A stretch of 5,900 nucleotides of DNA from DASRCB01 sp035653295. Its GTDB lineage: Bacteria > Acidobacteriota > Terriglobia > Bryobacterales > Bryobacteraceae. The position numbers and the translations under genes were made by a program. The stretch covers positions 1 to 5,900 of the forward strand of contig DASRCB010000270.1 in the NCBI GenBank assembly GCA_035653295.1, read 5' to 3'. The notes beneath the pieces are model-generated. The model was given only the letters and a program-made list of their open reading frames with translations, did no database searches and was not told where the DNA came from. Positions 1 through 4,059 of this stretch are shown here, piece by piece; the first letter of the stretch is position 1, and each line of letters begins with the position of its first letter.

Positions 1-43
1 CTTTGCGAAGATCGTAATGCGAAGGCTGGCCAGGCTGAGCAGA

Positions 44-67
44 TTGTTCGATTCGTTGTTCGTTGCG
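44..67. repeat. Imperfect 12-bp tandem repeat
   Basis: Two adjacent copies, TTGTTCGATTCG (44-55) and TTGTTCGTTGCG (56-67), match at 10 of 12 positions. A second short direct repeat, GCGAAG, occurs nearby at 5-10 and 19-24. With only two units this may be chance or a remnant of a larger repeat that continues left of the window. No function is assigned. Confidence 0.4.
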
Positions 68-144
68 TAGTTTTTGCAACCGCTGGGCGTCTTAACCGGC
101 GCTAAACGGGGCTCCTCTCCGGATCGGTACCGCAAGGGATAACG

Positions 145-279
145 ATGCGCATCCAATTAAACGACGAGGACAGCGTACAGGCAGTGAGCCGTAGTTCGGA
201 CATCACGTTCCGGGGTGCGGCGAGTGCGTTGAATTGTGGTCCACCGGGCGTGAAAACAAAGCGTCCGGTCAATCAGTGA
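145..279 (+). CDS. Possible small ORF, 44 residues, unknown
   Basis: An ATG at 145 is preceded by AAGGGA (134-139) at a workable Shine-Dalgarno distance and opens a 44-codon frame ending in TGA at 277-279. The product starts MRIQLNDEDSVQAVSR and ends KTKRPVNQ. It is hydrophilic, with one cysteine and no membrane segment or known motif. By my count about 63% of its codons end in G or C, and the frame looks less biased than the genes in this window, so codon use gives little support. It lies just upstream of the GC hairpin at 302-327, which could serve as its terminator. A chance ORF is at least as likely. Confidence 0.2.
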   Translation: MRIQLNDEDSVQAVSRSSDITFRGAASALNCGPPGVKTKRPVNQ

Positions 280-301
280 CGACGATAGAGCAGCCGGGTC
301 C

Positions 302-327
302 GGCCCGCGCCGCAAACGGCGCGGGCC
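302..327 (-). terminator. GC-rich hairpin, possible terminator of GH88 operon
   Basis: A perfect inverted repeat has arms GGCCCGCGCCG (302-312) and CGGCGCGGGCC (317-327) around a CAAA loop. It begins about 55 nt past the stop codon of the leftward GH88 gene, where a transcript end is expected. No T-tract follows it on either strand, so it is not a textbook intrinsic terminator. It could instead stabilise the mRNA 3' end or act with Rho. The structure is read directly from the sequence; the role is inferred. Confidence 0.45.
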
Positions 328-381
328 CCGGGCCTGCCATTCAGAGGTTCGACCACCACTTTCAGGGACAAGTCTGCCCTG

Positions 382-1506
382 CTACATCTGCCGCAGCACC
401 AGCTCCAGCGCTTCGACAAAAAAGTACTCGCCCCACATCACCGATTCATCCACGCCGAGCTCGCGATGCACATGGTACACGCCGCCCTTCAGGATTCCTT
501 CCCATTTCTTATCCTTCTTGGCCAGGTGCTTGGTGCACAGCGAGCGCAGAATCTGAATCGCCGCGGACCAGTACACGTGCGCCTTCTCGCGGTCGATCAG
601 CGTGCGATGCAGGCGCACCAGCGCCGAGGCGGCGATCGCCGCCGCCGACGTATCCAGCAGGTTGCGGCTCGGCTGCGGCGCGTTGAAGTCCCACGGCGGA
701 ATGCCGTCGGTGTTGGAGTGAACCAGATAATACCGCGCGCACTCCTCGGCCGTCTTGAGGAAGCGCACGTCACGGCTGTATTCCCAGGCTATGGCGAACC
801 CGTAGATAGCCCATGCCAGCCCGCGCGACCAGCAGGAATCCGACCGATATCCCTGCTGCGTGCTCTGCCTCAGGAACTCGCCCGTTTCCACATCGAAAAT
901 ACCTTCGTGCGCCGTCGACCCGTCGCCGCGCACCAGAAAACGGCGTGTGGTCAGGCAATGCCGGACGGCGATGTCGCGAAGCTGCCGGTCCTCCGTCTCG
1001 CGCGCGGCGTAAAAAATGATCCCAACGTTCATCATGATGTCGATGAACAGAGAGTCCGGGGCGACGAAGGAACGAAGATACTGGCCCTGCGCCTGCCACC
1101 GTTTGGCCATGGTCTGCCCGGCCTGGATCAGCACATTGTTGATGGCCGGATCGCGATCGACATGATGCCAGCGCAGGTAAGTGGACATAAATATGAAGCC
1201 GAGGTCGTGCACCTCGCTGTCATCCTTCCGGGTCTCCAGCGGCTTGCTGTAGCGAATGGCCTGTTCCCGCCAGAAATTCCCGTTGCCGTTTGTCTGGCTG
1301 CGCTTCTCGAAAATCCACATCATTCCCGGAAGAAAACCGTCGCACCAGTCGGTCCACGCCGGCCCGTCGTGCTTCCACTTCCCATTCTTCGTGTACATGG
1401 GATAGAAGTCCGGGTAGCGGGTAATCAGCTCGCGGACCTGATGCTGCGCGAACCGAAATGCGTCTTCCAGCAGATCGCGGTCTGTGTCCAGAAAAAACTG
1501 AAGCAA
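382..1506 (-). CDS. GH88-type unsaturated glucuronyl hydrolase
   Basis: Predicted to hydrolyse the unsaturated uronic acid (4,5-ene) at the non-reducing end of oligosaccharides released by polysaccharide lyases, acting by hydration of the double bond. The product has 374 residues, about the usual family length, and no signal peptide, so it should be cytoplasmic. Family-like segments appear in order: WTDWCDGFLPGMMW (51-64), HDLGF with the likely catalytic D101, FIDIMMN with the second likely catalytic D156, SDSCWSRGLAWAIYGF (222-237), DTSAAAIAASAL (285-296) and MWGEYFFVEAL (357-367). D101 and D156 correspond by position to D88 and D149 of Bacillus GL1 UGL. The start is a TTG at 1504-1506, chosen because GGAGGAGG lies 5 nt upstream; the first internal ATG (residue 37) would remove family sequence. 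It is the second gene of a leftward operon, 15 nt after the secreted protein gene. The true substrate (chondroitin, hyaluronan, alginate-like or plant/exopolysaccharide fragments) cannot be read from sequence. GH105 is a less likely alternative. Confidence 0.9.
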   Translation of the reverse strand: MLQFFLDTDRDLLEDAFRFAQHQVRELITRYPDFYPMYTKNGKWKHDGPAWTDWCDGFLPGMMWIFEKRSQTNGNGNFWREQAIRYSKPLETRKDDSEVHDLGFIFMSTYLRWHHVDRDPAINNVLIQAGQTMAKRWQAQGQYLRSFVAPDSLFIDIMMNVGIIFYAARETEDRQLRDIAVRHCLTTRRFLVRGDGSTAHEGIFDVETGEFLRQSTQQGYRSDSCWSRGLAWAIYGFAIAWEYSRDVRFLKTAEECARYYLVHSNTDGIPPWDFNAPQPSRNLLDTSAAAIAASALVRLHRTLIDREKAHVYWSAAIQILRSLCTKHLAKKDKKWEGILKGGVYHVHRELGVDESVMWGEYFFVEALELVLRQM

Positions 1507-1507
1507 A

Positions 1508-1521
1508 AACGCCTCCTCCGG
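1508..1521 (-). promoter_or_regulatory. Strong Shine-Dalgarno fixing the TTG start of GH88
   Basis: Read on the minus strand, GGAGGAGG (1512-1519) sits 5 nt before the TTG at 1504-1506 and directly after the TGA of the upstream gene. It is the best ribosome-binding site in the window. It justifies the rare TTG start and points to re-initiation after translation of the upstream gene. Confidence 0.8.
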
Positions 1522-2754
1522 TCAGGGCAGATGGCTGCGGAGCGAGAAACGAAACCCCTTTGGCCAGCGCAGGTGATCGGTGAGTACGGTGATCAGCCCA
1601 CCCGCTCCTCTATCTTCTCTCGGCAGCAGAGCCGATCCGAAGCCCGGACCCTGATCGGAATCGTCACGTCGATCACTGACCGAGAAGACGTTGCGTCGAG
1701 AGCGGAGATCGGCGCGAAAATCGCCGAATTCCACGCTCTCCAGTCGAAAGGCCACCGCGTAGCCCTCGTCTCGCCGATCGAGGCGAATGATGCGGCCATT
1801 GAAGATCGCGTCTTTGGGAATCACCGTGGTATTGCGGTGCTTCAGGTCGCGCTCCAGGCGGAAGCGCACCGGATCGCCGATTGCCGCCGCTGCCGAATCG
1901 ATGGCCGTCTGCAGCGTCAGCGATGCGGAAAAATCGCGCGGAAGCTTCACGCTGAATGCGCGATGAGCCGGCGGCGCGGCGGCGACCCGCTGCGCTCCCG
2001 CGCCGTCGTCAAAAACAATCGCGCTCTCGCCCCGAAACTGTCGATACGATGCGAACCGCGTGCGGTTGCGCATCTCCCAGCCGGTGAGGCTCCCCACCAT
2101 CAGCTCCGACGTCTGCGGCAGCGAAAACCGGCTGTCACCGAAGGTCATCTGCTGGTAGTCGGTGGCGATCCGCGACGAAGACAGCCCCAGCGACAACGGA
2201 ATGCGCTCGGCATTTACTTCAAAGCGCAGCAGGTCCAGCGTGGCGCGGTCCACCCAGAAGCTGCCGCGGTATCCGACCACGGCTTCGTGCGGGGGCACCC
2301 GCAATCGGTACGTGCTGGCGGAAACGGGAACGACGTAGTCGCAGCGAATGGCCGGCCTGCCCTCGAAATTCCGCTCGCCGTCCACGGTGAGCTGAGCTCC
2401 CGGGTTCTCGAACACCCCTCGCGCCAGCAGCGCGAAATCGCCGCTGCCGATGGCTCCTGTCGGCACCAGCCGCGTGACTTCGGCTTCGTCCAACTGGTCG
2501 CCGCCAGGGTAGCCGAACAGCTCCCTGTCGCCCACGTAAGCCACTTCCAGCCGCACCAGGTCTTCGGTGCGCCAGGAGTCGCGCGGCGAATGGCGCGTTG
2601 CGCGCTCGATGGTCTGCACGCAGGTGTAGTCCGGCAGCCTTCCGAGATTCTCGATCATGCGCGCGCGGATGCGCGCCAGCAGCAGAGCGTCGTCGGAAGG
2701 CGCATTGCCCGCCAGACACGCCGAAATGGCGCAGATCAGGGCCAGCGGCCGCAT
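1522..2754 (-). CDS. Secreted protein of unknown function, acidobacterial LPDYTC type
   Basis: This 410-residue protein has no function I can name. Its N-terminus has Arg2, a hydrophobic stretch (about 3-15) and small residues, consistent with export. The segment ISAC (10-13) could be a lipobox, but cleavage near AGNA (15-18) by ordinary signal peptidase is equally possible. LPDYTCVQTIER (40-51) follows, a motif I associate with many exported Acidobacteriota proteins. Residues about 60-250 look like a LolA/LolB-style beta sheet, for example GSFWVDRATLDLLRFEV (164-180). A second part (about 280-350) includes IGDPVRF, then TTVIPKDAIFNGRIIRL (309-325), a pattern resembling the beta domains of VirB10/TrbI-like proteins. 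The end, WPKGFRFSLRSHLP, fits the same family style. It begins a leftward operon with the GH88 hydrolase. The ATG at 2752-2754 has no Shine-Dalgarno but sits shortly after a TATAAT. An envelope location is likely; a direct role in glycan use is only suggested by the operon. Confidence 0.85.
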   Translation of the reverse strand: MRPLALICAISACLAGNAPSDDALLLARIRARMIENLGRLPDYTCVQTIERATRHSPRDSWRTEDLVRLEVAYVGDRELFGYPGGDQLDEAEVTRLVPTGAIGSGDFALLARGVFENPGAQLTVDGERNFEGRPAIRCDYVVPVSASTYRLRVPPHEAVVGYRGSFWVDRATLDLLRFEVNAERIPLSLGLSSSRIATDYQQMTFGDSRFSLPQTSELMVGSLTGWEMRNRTRFASYRQFRGESAIVFDDGAGAQRVAAAPPAHRAFSVKLPRDFSASLTLQTAIDSAAAAIGDPVRFRLERDLKHRNTTVIPKDAIFNGRIIRLDRRDEGYAVAFRLESVEFGDFRADLRSRRNVFSVSDRRDDSDQGPGFGSALLPREDRGAGGLITVLTDHLRWPKGFRFSLRSHLP

Positions 2755-2822
2755 AAACGGAAGGGATCATTATATATCGCAGATCGCCGGACGCTCAGCG
2801 CCCGTCTGTTACGATCTGAAGC
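2755..2822. promoter_or_regulatory. Divergent promoter region with TATAAT for leftward operon
   Basis: This 68-bp gap separates divergent start codons. Leftward, TATAAT (plus positions 2769-2774) is a perfect -10 box within an AT-rich patch. I see no good -35 at 16-19 nt spacing (TGAGCG at 17). The predicted start of transcription, near 2762, leaves a leader of only about 7 nt, matching the lack of a Shine-Dalgarno before the ATG at 2754. Rightward, TACGAT (2810-2815) is a weaker -10 that would place transcription start at or next to the CDGSH start codon, again without a clear -35. Confidence 0.5.
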
Positions 2823-3059
2823 ATGGCCGCAACCAAAGTCACCGTCACCAACAACGGTCCCATTCGCATCGAAGGCGATTTCGAGCTCGTCGATGCGGAG
2901 GGCAAACAGTACGGCCTCGCCGGTCGCGAGCGGATTTCGCTGTGCCGCTGCGGGTTCTCCGAGAACAAGCCGTTCTGCGACGGCCATCACGGCGTGAAAG
3001 GCTTCGAGTCACTGTGCCAGGCTTACGAGATGCCGCCGCCGAAGCCGAAGCCGCTCTGA
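2823..3059 (+). CDS. CDGSH-type iron-sulfur domain protein
   Basis: A 78-residue protein expected to bind one redox-active [2Fe-2S] cluster by three cysteines and one histidine, as in mitoNEET-like proteins. The signature CRCGFSENKPFCDGHH covers residues 41-56, giving ligands C41, C43, C52 and H56 with the correct C-x-C-x2-S-x3-P-x-C-D-G-x-H spacing. The residue before the ligand histidine is His55, where Ser, Ala or Thr is usual. The N-terminal part (NGPIRIEGDFELVDAEG) is typical for bacterial single-CDGSH proteins. The tail is proline/lysine-rich (PPPKPKPKPL-like, 71-78). There is no signal peptide or membrane anchor, so a soluble cytoplasmic protein is expected, with a possible role in electron transfer or cluster handling. 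The start lacks a well-spaced Shine-Dalgarno (GAAG is only 1 nt away), so a very short leader or leaderless transcript is possible. The gene stands alone on its strand and ends directly against the DinB-family gene. Confidence 0.93.
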   Translation: MAATKVTVTNNGPIRIEGDFELVDAEGKQYGLAGRERISLCRCGFSENKPFCDGHHGVKGFESLCQAYEMPPPKPKPL

Positions 3060-3063
3060 TCAG
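3056..3063. other. Back-to-back stop codons in an 8-bp palindrome
   Basis: The TGA of the rightward CDGSH gene (3057-3059) directly abuts the TGA of the leftward DinB-family gene (TCA at 3060-3062). They lie within the palindrome CTGATCAG. There is no intergenic base, and I see no hairpin terminator at the junction, so each transcript probably runs into the other gene. Confidence 0.85.
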
Positions 3064-3524
3064 GCCTGCCGCGTTGCCGCGCGCCGCAGAATGTGATCGA
3101 GGTGGTGCTGCATATGCCGCACGTAATCCTCGATCAGGGCGCCCAGCGTCATGGCCGGATAATCGCCGATTTCACACAAGGCGGACAGCTTGTCGTCGGG
3201 AATGCGGTCGACCAGCGACGCCAGCATCGTGTTCTCGCGCTGCCACAGATCGACCAGCATGGGCCACGGCAGGCCGGCGTATCCGTTCAGCCGTACCCAG
3301 CCCGGTCCATCGTAGCTGGGCATGGCCAGACTGCCCTCCAGCGCCGCGCGCACGAAGCGCACGCGATTGTTGACCGCCGAATCCAGCAGGTGCCCGAGCT
3401 CTTCGCGGCGCGACCATACGCCCTCGGCCGGCTTATTCGCCGTCTCGTCATCGGAGAGCGCCCAAAGCGCCGCGCTCTCGCGCTCCACCGTCTGTTTGAG
3501 CAGCAGTGCGAGTTCGCGCGCCAC
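3060..3524 (-). CDS. DinB/YfiT-like metal-dependent family protein
   Basis: This 154-residue protein looks like the DinB/YfiT four-helix-bundle superfamily, which binds a divalent metal with three histidines. Known members include thiol transferases and damage-induced proteins of unknown role; it is unrelated to DNA polymerase IV, also called DinB. Using the GTG at 3522-3524 as start, candidate ligands are His45 in the segment WSRREELGHLLDSA, and His137 and His141 in RHMQHHLDHIL. The protein is soluble with no signal peptide. I chose this start because GTG shares its G with the TAG stop of the upstream response regulator (TAGTG), and GGAG lies 8 nt before it. A GTG at 3551 would add nine residues and a 28-base overlap but has a poor ribosome site. 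The reaction is unknown. Coupling to a receiver-domain gene suggests shared expression rather than a proven shared function. Confidence 0.85.
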   Translation of the reverse strand: MARELALLLKQTVERESAALWALSDDETANKPAEGVWSRREELGHLLDSAVNNRVRFVRAALEGSLAMPSYDGPGWVRLNGYAGLPWPMLVDLWQRENTMLASLVDRIPDDKLSALCEIGDYPAMTLGALIEDYVRHMQHHLDHILRRAATRQA

Positions 3525-3536
3525 TACGCCCGCTCC
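3522..3536 (-). promoter_or_regulatory. TAGTG translational coupling site with GGAG
   Basis: On the minus strand, GGAG is followed by 8 nt and then GTG, whose first G is the last base of the upstream TAG stop. This fits ribosome re-initiation linking the response regulator and the DinB-family protein. It decides the choice of GTG start. Confidence 0.6.
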
Positions 3537-3958
3537 GCCTGGCAGGAGCACCAGAAATCGTAGATCCGCCGGCCCAGCGATAAATACTCGTCCAGGTCCG
3601 ATGGCTTTACGATGTAGATCCCGTGCCGCAGGTCGTCGGCGCGGGCCCGATCGCGCGGCGCCTGGGAAGAACTCAGCAGAACCAGCGGCAAATCGCGCAG
3701 ATGTTCCTGCTGGCGAATGGCGTCGAGAATCGCGGCGCCGTCCACTCGCGGCAGATTCAGATCGAGCAGCACCAGCTGCGGCGCGGCCTTCGCGCCCTTG
3801 CCGCCTTCGACCAGCAGAGCCAGGGCCTCTTCACCGTTATCCGCCACCAGCAGTTCATAATCGAGCGGCGCTTCGTTCAGCGCCTGGCGCATGAGATACA
3901 CGTCGGCCGGGTTGTCCTCCACCAGCAGGATCCGAACACTCTCGCGCGTTTCGGTCAT
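3524..3958 (-). CDS. Single-domain response regulator (Rcp1/CheY-like receiver)
   Basis: A 144-residue phospho-acceptor receiver with no output domain. The key residues of the fold are all present: the acidic pair E14/D15 in LLVEDNPADVYLM, the phosphorylated aspartate D66 in LVLLDLNLPRVDG, the switch Ser96 in PLVLLSSS, and Lys118 in the cis-Pro segment IVKPSD. The EDNPADVYLMRQAL start and the YLSLGRRIYDFW end resemble the Rcp1 subgroup, which often receives phosphate from bacteriophytochrome or hybrid sensor kinases. No kinase is encoded in this window, so the partner is unknown. The ATG at 3956-3958 fits the family start; GGAG is only 1 nt from it, too close to serve as a normal ribosome site. 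It is the first gene of a leftward pair with the DinB-family gene and lies divergent to ligD. An output by protein-protein contact is most likely. Confidence 0.93.
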   Translation of the reverse strand: MTETRESVRILLVEDNPADVYLMRQALNEAPLDYELLVADNGEEALALLVEGGKGAKAAPQLVLLDLNLPRVDGAAILDAIRQQEHLRDLPLVLLSSSQAPRDRARADDLRHGIYIVKPSDLDEYLSLGRRIYDFWCSCQAERA

Positions 3959-4059
3959 ACTCCGAGCTTTGGTAAACCCAAACTTGGCCGTTTCAGGACT
4001 GAAGTAAACCGGATTGTACCGCAGCGGGCGCGGGATGGATCAACAGAAAGGGAGTTTCG
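3959..4059. promoter_or_regulatory. Divergent promoter region between receiver gene and ligD
   Basis: A 101-bp gap between divergent starts. On the minus strand, TACAAT (plus 4013-4018, 5 of 6 consensus bases) with TTGATC (plus 4038-4043) at a long 19-nt spacing is a plausible promoter for the receiver gene, leaving a leader of about 48 nt. Two small inverted repeats follow: TTCAG-GA-CTGAA (3992-4003) and TTTGG-N6-CCAAA-like arms around 3968-3982. Either could be an operator, but neither matches a regulator site I can name. No convincing rightward promoter for ligD was found. The ligD ribosome site, GGGAG (4050-4054), lies 5 nt from its ATG. Confidence 0.4.

Larger units (their letters stand above)
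1..381. other. Left-edge region without a convincing gene
   Basis: This stretch lies downstream of the leftward GH88 operon and looks less GC-biased than the genes to its right. No frame gives a recognisable protein. It contains an imperfect 12-bp tandem repeat (44-67), a small rightward open frame (145-279), a leftward frame open from a TTG at 156 through the left edge, and an 11-bp GC hairpin at 302-327. A rightward frame also runs from the edge to a TAG at 68-70 and could be the last 22 residues of a gene outside the window. None of these frames has a domain I recognise. I treat the region as intergenic. Confidence 0.55.

Noticed and set aside
234..686. Rightward 150-codon frame at the left side
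   Set aside because: It runs through the GC hairpin and into the antisense of GH88. Its composition is low-complexity Pro/Ala/Arg/Ser, typical of a shadow frame.
466..2997. Very long rightward open frame (843 codons) antisense to the GH88 and exported-protein genes
   Set aside because: It is rich in Arg, Gln, Ala and His, has no recognisable domain, and also overlaps the CDGSH gene in another frame. The opposite strand encodes family-conserved proteins, so this frame is an artefact of GC-rich codon bias.
2657..3373. Rightward 238-codon frame across the CDGSH and DinB-family genes
   Set aside because: It overlaps three better genes, is extremely Arg/Ala-rich and has no domain.
3060..3524. 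DinB as translesion DNA polymerase IV next to LigD (a repair cluster)
   Set aside because: The name is shared only. This protein has the short His-ligand four-helix-bundle pattern, not the Y-family polymerase fold, so the label does not by itself indicate DNA repair.
4035..4059. Upstream ATG for ligD at 4035
   Set aside because: It is 25 bases before the chosen start and so out of frame; the ATG at 4060 has a good ribosome site.
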